Shown here: one piece after another, positions 45,249-53,640 of the stretch
Layout of the letters: every line of letters starts with the position of its first letter
Position numbering within the stretch: position 1 is the stretch's first letter
NCBI RefSeq assembly: GCF_900113255.1
Contig: NZ_FOOR01000004.1
Span: forward strand, 210,903 to 274,902
Length of the DNA stretch: 64,000 nucleotides
Direction: 5' to 3'
DNA from: Novosphingobium sp. CF614
GTDB lineage: Bacteria > Pseudomonadota > Alphaproteobacteria > Sphingomonadales > Sphingomonadaceae
Notes under the pieces: model-generated
Database searches by the model: none
What the model was told of the DNA's origin: nothing
What the model saw: the letters and a program-made list of their open reading frames with translations, nothing else
Position numbers and translations under genes: made by a program

Positions 45249-46466
45249 ATGCAACCGAAACCCATGACGCAAGAACCCCTCCCCTATCCGTTCGCGGAAC
45301 CCACCCGCCTCGACGTCGATCCCCGCTATGAGGAGATCCGCAAGCAGGGCATCGTGCGCGTTCAGCTGCCCTATGGTGAGCCGACTTGGCTTATCACCAG
45401 TGTCGCCGATGCCCGCATCGCTTACGATTTTCGCAAGTTCGGCCGTACCGAGGGCCTGAAGCACGCCATTCCGGGCCTGCACAATACCGAACAGATCAAG
45501 ATCCCCTCGCTGCTGCTGCACATGGATCCGCCCGAGCACACCCGCATCCGCCAGCTGGCCGCCGGGGCCTTCTCGCCCGATCGCATCCAGAAGCTGTCGG
45601 AATGGGTGCAGGGCATCGTCGACGAACTGTTCGATGCGATCGAGGCCGAAGGTCCCGGCGCCGATTTCATCAAGATGTATTCCCACGTGCTGCCGGTGCG
45701 CGTGCTTGCCGGCGTCCTCGGGATTCCGAAGGACAAGGCCTTCGAATTCAAGCAGTGGATCGATATTTCCTCGGACTTCAACAATTCGCCCGAAGTCAAG
45801 CTCGATGCCCGGACCCGCACGCTGGACTTCATTCGCGACCTGATCGCCCAGCGGCGCGAAAAGCCGGAGGATGACCTGCTTTCCGTACTGGTCCACGCGC
45901 GTGACAACGAGGACAAGTTCGAAGAGGACGAACTGGTCAGCCTGGCCATGGCGCTGTGGCACGGCGGCTTCAAGACCACGCTTTGGCAACTGAGCACAAC
46001 CGTGTTCACGCTGATGACCCACCCCGATCACTGGCGCGAACTGAAGGACAAGCCCGAGATCATGAACGCCGCGCTCAACGAGCTGTGGCGCTGGATTCCC
46101 AGCTTCAAGTACGGCGTTCCCTTCGGCTTCTGGGCCAAGGAAGACGTGACTTTCACCAATGGCCAGGTGGTGAAGAAGAACGAACCGGTGCTCGTCGAAT
46201 TCGCCGTGGTCAATCGCGACAACGCGGTCTGGCCCGATGCCGACAAGCTGGACTTCCACCGCGTCAAGCCGCCGCAGCATTACGCCTTCACCGCCGGCGC
46301 CCATTCCTGCGTCGGACAGCATCTGGCCAAGCTGCAGATCCGGCTGACGGTCGAAACCCTGATCCGCCGTTTCCCCACGCTGGAACTGGCGATCCCGGCC
46401 GAAGACGTCGCATTCGACCCCGCGTCGTTCATGCGCAGCATCCTGTCGCTGCCGATCAAGTGGTAA
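45249..46466 (+). CDS. Cytochrome P450 with lysine in the I-helix acid position
   Basis: The 405-residue soluble P450 has Cys354 in FTAGAHSCVGQHLAKLQ as heme ligand, the ExxR motif in ELWRW, and the K-helix/meander in order. The I-helix oxygen-activation motif reads HGGFKTT: Lys242 stands where almost all P450s have Asp or Glu before the threonine. That change would alter proton delivery, so a peroxide-using or otherwise unusual reaction is possible. Both ATGs (45249 and 45264) are usable. The ferredoxin at 35537 is its likely donor if it is a monooxygenase. It closes the plus-strand run. Confidence 0.92.
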   Translation: MQPKPMTQEPLPYPFAEPTRLDVDPRYEEIRKQGIVRVQLPYGEPTWLITSVADARIAYDFRKFGRTEGLKHAIPGLHNTEQIKIPSLLLHMDPPEHTRIRQLAAGAFSPDRIQKLSEWVQGIVDELFDAIEAEGPGADFIKMYSHVLPVRVLAGVLGIPKDKAFEFKQWIDISSDFNNSPEVKLDARTRTLDFIRDLIAQRREKPEDDLLSVLVHARDNEDKFEEDELVSLAMALWHGGFKTTLWQLSTTVFTLMTHPDHWRELKDKPEIMNAALNELWRWIPSFKYGVPFGFWAKEDVTFTNGQVVKKNEPVLVEFAVVNRDNAVWPDADKLDFHRVKPPQHYAFTAGAHSCVGQHLAKLQIRLTVETLIRRFPTLELAIPAEDVAFDPASFMRSILSLPIKW

Positions 46467-46489
46467 GCGGCCACGACGAACATTGATCT

Positions 46490-46535
46490 CGTGCTGATCG
46501 GGTAGCTGCGTTTACGCCGCAACCCGATCAGCACG
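46490..46535. terminator. Long perfect hairpin between convergent genes
   Basis: CGTGCTGATCGGGT and ACCCGATCAGCACG form a perfect 14-bp stem; the 18-base loop (46504-46521) can add six more pairs with one mismatch. It lies 24 bases after the P450 stop and before the convergent EipA-like gene, placed to end both transcripts. Confidence 0.65.
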
Positions 46536-46674
46536 CCTGTGCACCGCACGGAAAATTCGCGTGACACCAATGGTTCCGGGGAATGACTGGCCTTTCCGGT
46601 AAGTCCGGGAAGGACGGGTCATGCGATGAGGCCATTGGCATCACAGGCACCTGCCGCCACAGGCACGAACGCGC

Positions 46675-47499
46675 TCAGAACGGCACCCAGTTCTGCTTGT
46701 GCGAGAACTTCATATAGCCGACGTTAGCTCCCAGCCGCAGGCCGGCGCCGGCGCGGACCGGGATCAGCACGACATTGCCGCGCCGCAGATAGCTGACGGT
46801 GAAGCCGCCGATGAGATAGGCCTGCCCCTCGCCCGCGCCGAAGCGCTTGTAAAGATCCTCGCTATCGTAAAGATTGTAGACCAGCACGAAGGCATTGCCC
46901 GCGTTGGCACCGGCGTCGAAGCCGATCGAGGGACCGGTCCAGTATACCGGCCGCTCGCCCTCCACCTTGTGGTGCAGCGTGCCCGAACCATAGCGCAGGC
47001 CAAGCGCGAAAGCGCCGCCGGCTTCGCGGCCCACGATATAGGCGTTGGGCTCGCCCTGTTTGGCCAGCAGATCCTTGATGAGGTCGGCAAGGCCCTTGGC
47101 GCCCTTGCCGAACACGCCCTCAGCGGCGCCGATAAGATCGTCCTCGCGATAAGTGGAGCCGGCATCCGGTGCCTGGGCAGTCGGCGCGGGGGTCGACATC
47201 GGGTTGGCATTCCCGCCGGCGATGCCGCCATCGGCCGGCATCGGCGTGCCGTTGGCGCTGGCCGGCGGGGCAGGCTCGGTCGAAGGCAATTCGCTGGAAG
47301 GGGACGAGGAAAAAGTGGTGCCCCGATTGATATCCGCGTCGATCGCCGTGTCGGGATCGACGGTGGTGACTTGCGCGAAGGCGGGCGCGGCGGGGGTGAT
47401 CGCCGCGAGCATCGCCGCCGCCAGTGCGACAGCCTGAACACGAAGCGGCCGGCGGGCGCGGCGACGCACCTTTTCTGGTTCCTGGTTGCGAACTGGCAT
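46675..47499 (-). CDS. EipA-family envelope protein (DUF1134)
   Basis: The 274-residue exported protein has a basic start (PVRNQEPEKVRRRARRPLR) and a hydrophobic signal segment ending in APAFAQ near residue 43. A low-complexity Ser/Pro/Ala stretch (55-110) follows. The DUF1134 domain occupies the last 155 residues: AYIVGREAGGAFALGLRYG, HHKVEGERPVYWTGPSIGFD and RRGNVVLIPVRAGAG are characteristic. In Brucella EipA acts in cell-envelope integrity in the periplasm. It is unrelated to the catabolic genes and marks the return to core-type genes next to the tRNA. AGGAGGGG precedes the ATG. Confidence 0.88.
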   Translation of the reverse strand: MPVRNQEPEKVRRRARRPLRVQAVALAAAMLAAITPAAPAFAQVTTVDPDTAIDADINRGTTFSSSPSSELPSTEPAPPASANGTPMPADGGIAGGNANPMSTPAPTAQAPDAGSTYREDDLIGAAEGVFGKGAKGLADLIKDLLAKQGEPNAYIVGREAGGAFALGLRYGSGTLHHKVEGERPVYWTGPSIGFDAGANAGNAFVLVYNLYDSEDLYKRFGAGEGQAYLIGGFTVSYLRRGNVVLIPVRAGAGLRLGANVGYMKFSHKQNWVPF

Positions 47500-47764
47500 A
47501 TGACGACCCCTCCTCGCGCGAATGGCAAGATATAGCTTGTGGACCCGAACCCCGCTCACGGCGCGGCACGAACGGCGGCAACCCACAAGAATCCACCACG
47601 CCTGACCCCGCAATGAACGGTCGACAGACCGAGTCCGTTTTGCGGCGGGCCGAATCCGAAAACGCATCGGTCGGCACATTTCCCGCGAATTCGCCCAAAT
47701 ACGATGCCACCGCCCCTTGCCGCCCGCAAAGGGCCTCGCTATAGCGCCGCCCTGAGCCGCATCC

Positions 47765-47856
47765 GGAGACGTGGGTGAGTGGCTGAAACCAGCGGTTTGC
47801 TAAACCGTCGTGCCCTTAAGAGGGCACCCCGGGTTCGAATCCCGGCGTCTCCGCCA
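47765..47856 (+). tRNA. tRNA-Ser (GCT)
   Basis: The acceptor stem pairs GGAGACG (47765-47771) with CGTCTCC (47846-47852), followed by the discriminator G and an encoded CCA. The anticodon loop TTGCTAA has GCT at 47799-47801. The long variable arm TGCCCTTAAGAGGGCA is typical of serine tRNAs, and GGTTCGAATCC is the T-loop. Its 3' end is the integration site of the element that follows. Confidence 0.97.
47843..47856. other. Left attachment core in tRNA-Ser 3' end
   Basis: CGGCGTCTCCGCCA, the last 14 bases of the tRNA gene including CCA, is repeated in the same orientation at 55095-55108. The integration keeps the tRNA intact. Confidence 0.7.
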
Positions 47857-47983
47857 GCGCCTACGATTGCTCGGCCGTAAGTGACTGTTTACACTGTACT
47901 TTCCCGGCCACAGGGGGTCTTGTGGTCGGCGATATCACCATCTGCCCACCATATCCGACTGCATCGTTATGCGACGGCTTGCA

Positions 47984-48364
47984 TCAAGCCGAGCCTTCGA
48001 CTTGCATCATCCCATGCGTCCACGCCAGCGAGCCCAGCACGAAGTCACGCCACGCTCGATCCGCATCGTCCGCTTCTGACAGCAGGTTGCGCAGCTTCGC
48101 TTCAGTCATGCCATCGCGCGCCAGCATCATCACTGTTTCAGCGTTGATGTTGATCGTGTCGCCCTCGCGTGAAACCGGCACGTCCGCATCGTAGCGACAC
48201 CGCGAAGCGACTGAGAGTTGCCCGCGAATCGGATGGGCCATGATCTCGGTCGCCCCGATCTCGGCGCAATAATCAGCGAACGGGACGAGCCGCATCCGCA
48301 ACTGTGACCATTCGAACACGATGGCCTGCCGGACGTTGTTGATTAGTATCGCGTGATTGTGCAT
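47984..48364 (-). CDS. Hypothetical protein of the satellite element
   Basis: The 126-residue protein is soluble and mixed alpha/beta, with no family I recognise. It has an acidic, helix-rich C-terminal half (LLSEADDADRAWRDFVLG) and a middle segment rich in charged and small residues. It is the last gene of the element's minus-strand run on the tRNA side. The 117-base gap to the next gene is AT-rich. Cargo or an accessory role in the satellite is possible but nothing in the sequence defines it. Confidence 0.6.
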   Translation of the reverse strand: MHNHAILINNVRQAIVFEWSQLRMRLVPFADYCAEIGATEIMAHPIRGQLSVASRCRYDADVPVSREGDTININAETVMMLARDGMTEAKLRNLLSEADDADRAWRDFVLGSLAWTHGMMQVEGSA

Positions 48365-48481
48365 TGTTTTTCCTTTGGGAAATTAGGGTTCGGTTCGCCG
48401 ATGGCTAAAACGATAAAATTCATTGTTCGCTCCATTTCTGCCGGGAGTTTTATTCGGTTGTCTCTTTTGGCCGGTATTTGC

Positions 48482-48820
48482 TCAGCCCGGTTCGATCATC
48501 GCTCGATAGTCCTCTGCCGGATCACCGCTGCGCATCGGCTCAGGCGGAAACAGCTTGTCCCGCAACGACTTGGGCCGCAGCACCGGAGCACCCGCTAATT
48601 CGCGATGATCTGCGGTATCGTTGAGATACTGCTCATAACGCCAAGTTGGCCCATGCAATTCGATTATTTTCCTGTTCCATTCTTCATATTCTTGCTTCCA
48701 TTCAAAATATCTGTCACGCTCCCATTGCTCACAATGAAACAATTTATGTTCAATTGATCCTTCGCGCAGCGTAAAATCTATTATATCCTTTAACGCTTTT
48801 CGGATGCTTATTTTACTCAT
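48482..48820 (-). CDS. Hypothetical protein of the satellite element
   Basis: The 112-residue protein is rich in Glu, Lys, Trp and Tyr, and strongly helical (WERDRYFEWKQEYEEWNRK). I do not recognise its family. Its start overlaps the stop of the DUF5681 gene by 4 bases (ATGA), so it is part of the same operon and may work with that protein. Codon use and GC are lower than in the flanking genes. Confidence 0.65.
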   Translation of the reverse strand: MSKISIRKALKDIIDFTLREGSIEHKLFHCEQWERDRYFEWKQEYEEWNRKIIELHGPTWRYEQYLNDTADHRELAGAPVLRPKSLRDKLFPPEPMRSGDPAEDYRAMIEPG

Positions 48821-49236
48821 TTCTTCACCGCATCCATGAACGCACGAAATTCTTCGATTTGCGCTTTGATTTCTTGAAGGTCCGCCGCTTCACCAGCACT
48901 TCGAAACGCTTGTGCCAGCCGGGCAGCTTCGTCCGGAGAGAGTTCAGCGTTGGCGGCAGCGTCGATGATCGCGCGCGGATCGCTGGAATCCAGTTCCACG
49001 GGGCGGCCACCTTTTGGTAGGACATAATCGAGAACGATGCGGATTGCTGTCATGTTGCCTTGCCGAACCTGCTCTTCGAGTGCATCTAGGGCGATATCGC
49101 CCATGCCTTGAACCCGAAGGACCGCGCCCTTGCTCGCCTTGTTTCGGCTGCCCGGCTTTCGCCCAGGATTGCCCGAACCGGGCAGAAACTGGCCAGTTGC
49201 GGGGTCTTTGGCGTAACTGATCGGCGTCACGGTCAT
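48817..49236 (-). CDS. DUF5681-like protein
   Basis: The 139-residue protein begins with the DUF5681 signature GQFLPGSGNPGRKPGSRNKAS, a glycine/basic loop found at the N-terminus of many phage and mobile-element proteins. The next part (DIALDALEEQVRQGNMTAIR, VLDYVLPKGGRPVELD) is a small helical domain seen in such proteins. The function is not known; a role in DNA packaging has been suggested for neighbours in phages. It lies between an HTH protein and the hypothetical gene in one operon. Confidence 0.72.
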   Translation of the reverse strand: MTVTPISYAKDPATGQFLPGSGNPGRKPGSRNKASKGAVLRVQGMGDIALDALEEQVRQGNMTAIRIVLDYVLPKGGRPVELDSSDPRAIIDAAANAELSPDEAARLAQAFRSAGEAADLQEIKAQIEEFRAFMDAVKK

Positions 49237-49239
49237 CGT

Positions 49240-49452
49240 TTAAATCCAGGTTGTTTGACAGCCGCGCTCAACAAGCCAGGCAGCGAGTGAAGCGGTGTTG
49301 ATTCTGCCGCGTTCCGTCACCGGAAAGCCGTGCCCCCGACGCCAATTGCACGCCACGGCTCGACTGATGCCAAGTCGCGAATACGCCTCCCCCGGTGCGA
49401 TCCGGGGCACCGGGGGCAACGTGACGACACGGGGCGACGTGATCGGCCTCAT
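49240..49452 (-). CDS. Small HTH DNA-binding protein
   Basis: The 70-residue protein is mostly a winged-helix/MerR-like unit: PGEAYSRLGISRAVACNWRR is a recognition helix pattern and GRINTASLAAWLVERG the second half, as in terminase small subunits of the Nu1 type and excisionases. It is in an operon with the genes on either side (4-base overlap with the next). It may direct DNA packaging or control of the element. Confidence 0.65.
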   Translation of the reverse strand: MRPITSPRVVTLPPVPRIAPGEAYSRLGISRAVACNWRRGHGFPVTERGRINTASLAAWLVERGCQTTWI

Positions 49453-50174
49453 GCGGCGAGAACACGCGCCAGTGCGTCATCGGCGGTGATGTGAAGCGCG
49501 GCGGCAAGGTATCCCACCAGGTGTTGGAGAACCGACTCGTTCGCTTCCACGGCATCGAGCCTGCCACGGTGATATGCCCCGGCAAGCTCCGCCTCTGCCT
49601 GTACGGCGGGGGCATCAGGGCCAACAGCGAGCAATCGTGCCAGTGATGGCTTGCGGGGCGCGGAAGCGTTCAGGCCGGCTCTTTCGATATGATAGAGCGG
49701 CAGCGCCCGCTCGCGTGCCAGTTCGACCGCTTGCGGCGGCAGTTCGGCCAGGTTGCCCGGTTCAAGGATCGCGGCCAGCTCCACCGCGCTTGCGCTGGCG
49801 ATCTTGCCCATCTTGCCACCGATGCCGCCCTGCCGGAACGCAGCCCTGATCTCGGGGCCGTTCACCTTCGCGGCATCGGCGATGGTGGGCGGTGGCGTCA
49901 GGGCGCGGGCATCGGCTTCGGCGGTCGCTCGGGCGTCGGCCAGAGCGGCATTGAGCGCGGACTTCGAAGCGGCCAGCAGCGGCCCCGCTTCGCGTGCAAT
50001 CCGAGCCGGAGCCGCTTCGGGCTTCATGACTGTTTCAACCTCGGTGGCGCGACGCGTGAAGGCGTCGAGCACCGGCACCAGTGGCGCCATGATCTCACTG
50101 TTCGGGATATGCACGGGGGCACCGTTAGCCGTGAAGACCGGTCCGCGATCCGTTTCGTTTCTGGTAAATGGCAT
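49449..50174 (-). CDS. Alanine-rich element protein
   Basis: The 241-residue protein is rich in Ala and Glu and predicted to be largely helical, with no motif that I recognise. The start at 50174 (MPFTRNETDRG) has TTGGAG 6 bases upstream. It is the first gene of the minus-strand run that ends at 47984. It lies just after an AT-rich gap holding a large inverted repeat, so its promoter is probably in that gap. Structural or scaffold-like functions are possible. Confidence 0.65.
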   Translation of the reverse strand: MPFTRNETDRGPVFTANGAPVHIPNSEIMAPLVPVLDAFTRRATEVETVMKPEAAPARIAREAGPLLAASKSALNAALADARATAEADARALTPPPTIADAAKVNGPEIRAAFRQGGIGGKMGKIASASAVELAAILEPGNLAELPPQAVELARERALPLYHIERAGLNASAPRKPSLARLLAVGPDAPAVQAEAELAGAYHRGRLDAVEANESVLQHLVGYLAAALHITADDALARVLAA

Positions 50175-50328
50175 GTCATGCTCCAAGGTAAAAGTAATCC
50201 CCGAAGCATGACATGTAATATTCGTTCGTCAAGAAGAAAATACACGCAACAAACTTACCATCGTGAAAGTGTATATTGTAGAATATGACGTTATATCGTT
50301 ATGACTGTTAATTCTCGATCACAGGGCG

Positions 50329-50457
50329 GCGGAACAGTCGGGACAGCAAGAACACCCTTTTCAGAAACTCTATAAATCCACTGAGCGATTAACTGCATAA
50401 CTCAAAAAAATTCTCAGGTTTCCGGTTTAGCTGTTCTTGCTGTTCCGACTGTTCCGC
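50329..50457. repeat. 26-bp inverted repeat of GGAACAG units, candidate replication origin
   Basis: The arms 50329-50354 and 50432-50457 are reverse complements with one mismatch. Each arm is built from GGAACAG-type heptamers (GGAACAGTC, GGAACAGC, AAGAACAG). The 77 bases between and the 100 bases to the left (50220-50320) are strongly AT-rich. The right arm touches the stop of the primase/helicase gene. Iterons plus AT-rich DNA beside a replication gene fit an origin; a strong bidirectional terminator is the alternative. Confidence 0.5.
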
Positions 50458-52790
50458 TAGCCGCCGAACGAGAAGCGACCGCGAGCATCCGCCACCGCTT
50501 CCTTCACCTGTGGCCGCTTCGCAGCACCGGCAATATCGTCCGGCGACAGTTGACCGCGAACGATCAGCGGGCGCTCCCATCGGCCAGATACCTTGAACCG
50601 CTCGCCTGTCCGCATCCCGGCGCGCGTCGCCTCATGTCGGCACCAATCTTCGGATTTGGTGTCATCTCCGACGAACCGGTGCAGATCGGAAACGAACGCC
50701 AGATCGCCGGGCCATTCGTCCTTGAATTGACGAACCGCATCTTCTGCGTCGGTCACAAGGGATGCGAGAGCCTTGGCCTTCGCAGCGCTCATGGGCGCAT
50801 GTTCGTGTGGGTTGAAGCCGCTCAGATTCAACGTAGCGAGATAGTGTTGCACACTGGCAATGAAGGCAGGGTCTTCCATGTCGTCATGCAATCGAGCGTA
50901 CCATTCAGCCGGTGCACAGGCGCTCGGGTTTTCAATGACGATGATGCGACGATCCGAATTATCGAATGGCAGCGCATCAGCGTGATTGGAGAACATAAGC
51001 CATCGGCAACAATTCTTCTCGACCGACTGCGCACCGTATTTCGGGTTCAGGTGCCGATATTCCTCCGTCACCTTTGATTTGAGTTGTTCGGCCTTGGTCC
51101 ATCGTTCCCGGCTGTTGCCTTCGCGAACCTCGTCCACAGTGGCCAGCAACTTCATGCTCAACCGGCCGTTATAGGCACCGAACAGCGTGTCGGTTGACAC
51201 GTTCGCAGCCACGTAGCCGCGCAACACCCGTGTCAGGATGCTGGCTAACGTGCCGCGTCCCGTGCCGGTTTTCGGCGTGAACATGAGATAGGCGGTGTGC
51301 GGCAGTTCGCCCGGCCGCCGGACAATATGGGCGAGCCACTGCGTGAAGCGAAGCCGCTCAGATTCGATCGGCACCAGATAGGCCAAGTGCTGCACGAACG
51401 GCTGCACGCGATTGTGCCAGTCGGCTGGCGGTTGCAAAGTTGTGGGCGGGGTCCACAGGTTGAACGCTCGGTCGCCAGCCTGTTGCCGCTCGGGCGATCG
51501 GCAAAACTCGCCGTCGCCGGGCACCCATGCCAGCACGTCCGCACTGCGACGGTCCCGACTGGCCAGCCATGCGCCGATCACCGGCACCTCTTTGATGACC
51601 GGCGCACCCCATTTATCAAGTTTGCCCGTATCGATTGAATGCTTCGAAGCGGCCCATTCGTTCACAGCGTCGGCTTTCGACCGCATTCGCTTAGACCGGC
51701 GCGACACGACTAGCGAACCGGCGCCAACGAACACCAGATCGGCAGTGGCCTGTTCAAGCGTCAGCACCTCGGGAAACGCATCCGCCGCAAGATCGTCGCC
51801 GATCCGCTCATCATCGCGCAGCCGTTGCGCGCGGCTGAAAAATGGCCGGTCGGGATCGGCCACAGCTTTGACAATGGCGAGCCGGGCCTTGCGCTCATCA
51901 TCGCGCCACAGCGCCGAACGCTTGAACAGCCGCAACATTCGCGCAGGGTTGCACCCGGTCCACCACGCCAGCGCATTGCATAGCGCCAGATCGGCGCTCG
52001 AATGATCGAACATGCGGTCCTGCCCGCCGTCATCGGGCCAGTGCTGCCCGAGTGCTGCCGGATCGGCGTCCCACATCTCAGCGAAAGTGGCCTTAATACC
52101 GAACCGCGCGAGCGGGCCTCTGCTCGCCGTCGCGCGGCGGATCAGATCATCATCATCGGCGGGGCCATCATAGCCGTCGCGCGGCTGATCGATCCAATCG
52201 ACGGCGGGATGATCGGCTTCGGTTTCGGCATTGGGCACCCATGCCGCGAGCGTTGCCGTCCAATCATCTCCGGTCCACGCGGTCCACCCGTCGCCGCCGA
52301 TGGCCATGAACCGCTTGGCCGGATATACCTCCACGCGCTGGCCATCGGCGACGAATTTGCGGCGCTTCCCCGACAGGGCTGTACCGTTGGCCACGCCGAC
52401 GCCGTGCAGCCCTTTGCCCGACTGAGATACCTCCCAGGCACCCGGCAGCGCGGCATGGATTGTGGCGGCTTGGGCATTATAGGCACCTGTGGCCGGATCG
52501 CGGCAATCGTCCAGATCGACAAAGACAAAAGGGTCGGCTTCGGTAAAGACGAACCCGATGCCGTTAAATCCACCAGTGGCGTAGGCTACGCAGGCTTCGA
52601 CCCAGGTGCACCATGTGGCTGGGTCGGTCGAACTTGCGTGCGCGCTGGTCACGGTGAACGGCACCTTGCGGGGCTTTGGCTCGCCGGGCTTCTGGATCAA
52701 TCGCCACAGGACGAACTGCTCATAGGGCTTGAGGGCTTCGGGCACAGCGGGAACGTCTTGCGCCATCGGCGCGACCGTATTAGCTTTCAT
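50457..52790 (-). CDS. Primase-polymerase/SF3-type helicase replication protein
   Basis: The 777-residue protein resembles the NrS-1 phage primase-polymerase. The N-terminal PrimPol-like domain (residues 15-230) has VLWRLIQKPGEPKPRKVPFT, GIGFVFTEADPFVFVDLDDC with the catalytic aspartates 92 and 94, and SGKGLHGVGVAN. The C-terminal half has a helicase core with a P-loop variant (TPKTGTGRGT, about residues 500-515), Walker B-like LLATVDEVREG and a sensor at LMFSNHADALPF. It should start and drive replication of the element. An ATG 24 bases in is an alternative start. The AlpA-like gene is immediately upstream on the same strand. Confidence 0.88.
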   Translation of the reverse strand: MKANTVAPMAQDVPAVPEALKPYEQFVLWRLIQKPGEPKPRKVPFTVTSAHASSTDPATWCTWVEACVAYATGGFNGIGFVFTEADPFVFVDLDDCRDPATGAYNAQAATIHAALPGAWEVSQSGKGLHGVGVANGTALSGKRRKFVADGQRVEVYPAKRFMAIGGDGWTAWTGDDWTATLAAWVPNAETEADHPAVDWIDQPRDGYDGPADDDDLIRRATASRGPLARFGIKATFAEMWDADPAALGQHWPDDGGQDRMFDHSSADLALCNALAWWTGCNPARMLRLFKRSALWRDDERKARLAIVKAVADPDRPFFSRAQRLRDDERIGDDLAADAFPEVLTLEQATADLVFVGAGSLVVSRRSKRMRSKADAVNEWAASKHSIDTGKLDKWGAPVIKEVPVIGAWLASRDRRSADVLAWVPGDGEFCRSPERQQAGDRAFNLWTPPTTLQPPADWHNRVQPFVQHLAYLVPIESERLRFTQWLAHIVRRPGELPHTAYLMFTPKTGTGRGTLASILTRVLRGYVAANVSTDTLFGAYNGRLSMKLLATVDEVREGNSRERWTKAEQLKSKVTEEYRHLNPKYGAQSVEKNCCRWLMFSNHADALPFDNSDRRIIVIENPSACAPAEWYARLHDDMEDPAFIASVQHYLATLNLSGFNPHEHAPMSAAKAKALASLVTDAEDAVRQFKDEWPGDLAFVSDLHRFVGDDTKSEDWCRHEATRAGMRTGERFKVSGRWERPLIVRGQLSPDDIAGAAKRPQVKEAVADARGRFSFGG

Positions 52791-52847
52791 TGTGGTAACT
52801 CACTACAGCCCGACCCGCCTGCGACCGGCGCGGTCGGGCGCTTCATT

Positions 52848-53039
52848 TCAGGCAAGATCGTCGGCGGTCGCGCGGTTACGACTTTCCCATTCGATCAGGT
52901 CGGCCACAGCCCAGCGCTTGAGGCCGGACGGCAGGACGATCGGAACCGGGAAGTCGCGCTCATCGCGCATCCAACGATAGATGCTGTGCTTGGAAATCGC
53001 ATAGCGCGCAGCTACGCCGTCAATTGGAAGAAAGCCCAT
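52848..53039 (-). CDS. AlpA-like transcriptional regulator/excisionase
   Basis: The 63-residue MerR-type winged helix has the family pattern GVAARYAISKHSIYRWMRDE, FPVPIVLPSGLKRW and DLIEWE. AlpA proteins of P4-like and other integrated elements activate or direct excision and turn on replication genes. It is the first gene before the primase/helicase on the minus strand. Its upstream region holds two 42-bp direct repeats that could be binding sites. Confidence 0.85.
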   Translation of the reverse strand: MGFLPIDGVAARYAISKHSIYRWMRDERDFPVPIVLPSGLKRWAVADLIEWESRNRATADDLA

Positions 53040-53077
53040 GGCGGTGGTCTCTCGGATCGATGATGTGGGGAGCGCCG

Positions 53078-53153
53078 GACATCCATCCGCAGCGCACCGG
53101 GTCTGCCTCCCGGCCCTCCGACATCCATCGGCACCTCGGGGTCTTCCTCCCCG
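53078..53153. repeat. Two 42-bp spaced direct repeats with conserved hairpins
   Basis: GACATCCATC starts at 53078 and again at 53120, and each copy is followed by a 5-bp hairpin with a 7-base loop: CCGGG/CCCGG at 53097-53113 and CGGGG/CCCCG at 53137-53153. The stems differ yet keep pairing. The region lies just upstream of the AlpA-like gene and could be its operator or a replication control site. Confidence 0.5.
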
Positions 53154-53268
53154 CATTGAGCCATCCGGCCCCTTGCACCCTCAACCATCCAGCCTGCGGG
53201 CAACACTGCGTTGCAGCGCCGTTCAATAAAGGGCAAGTTGGCTCATTCGTCAAGCCGGGGCATTTCCA

Positions 53269-53619
53269 ATGTATCAAGTTTTATCGTTGGCGTTTCTCAT
53301 GCTTCAAGGCTCCGCCAATCTTATTGGCGAGATAGGAGAAAACTTAGCGAATCCTCCTTTCTTAGAACTAGAGACATCAAAAAGAACTATAGACTTGCAA
53401 TTGTGCATCGCCGACGCCGTATCTAAGGAATTGAACTCAAGCTTCATCCCCTCTGCCGATGGCACGATGCTTATGGTTACGCATTTCCCTTGGAACGGTT
53501 ACAACAACGTTCCATTGATTGTGCAATTTGTCGAGGGTAACGGTCAAACTAAACTGATCTTCACTGCGGCTCGTCCGTACAAGGGGAAGGCCTTGGAAAA
53601 CATCAGACGTTGCCTCTGA
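53269..53619 (+). CDS. Low-GC hypothetical protein, possible cargo gene
   Basis: The 116-residue protein is on the opposite strand to all other genes of the element and its GC content is clearly lower. The first 18 residues (MYQVLSLAFLMLQGSANL) are hydrophobic and could be a signal or membrane anchor. The remainder has no motif that I recognise. Its isolated position between the regulator region and the integrase is where phage satellites often carry accessory (defence or lysogenic conversion) genes. That placement is the only hint to its role. Confidence 0.55.
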   Translation: MYQVLSLAFLMLQGSANLIGEIGENLANPPFLELETSKRTIDLQLCIADAVSKELNSSFIPSADGTMLMVTHFPWNGYNNVPLIVQFVEGNGQTKLIFTAARPYKGKALENIRRCL

Positions 53620-53640
53620 ATGAGTTAGAACGAAGAACGG

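Noticed and set aside
52002..53063. 353-codon plus-strand frame opposite the PrimPol N-terminus
   Set aside because: It is a shadow of the replicase, whose catalytic aspartates and P-loop are clear on the minus strand.
53040..53268. CRISPR-like array because of repeated CATCCATC motifs
   Set aside because: There are only two units of 42 bases without spacers of even length and no cas genes; it is better seen as a regulatory repeat.
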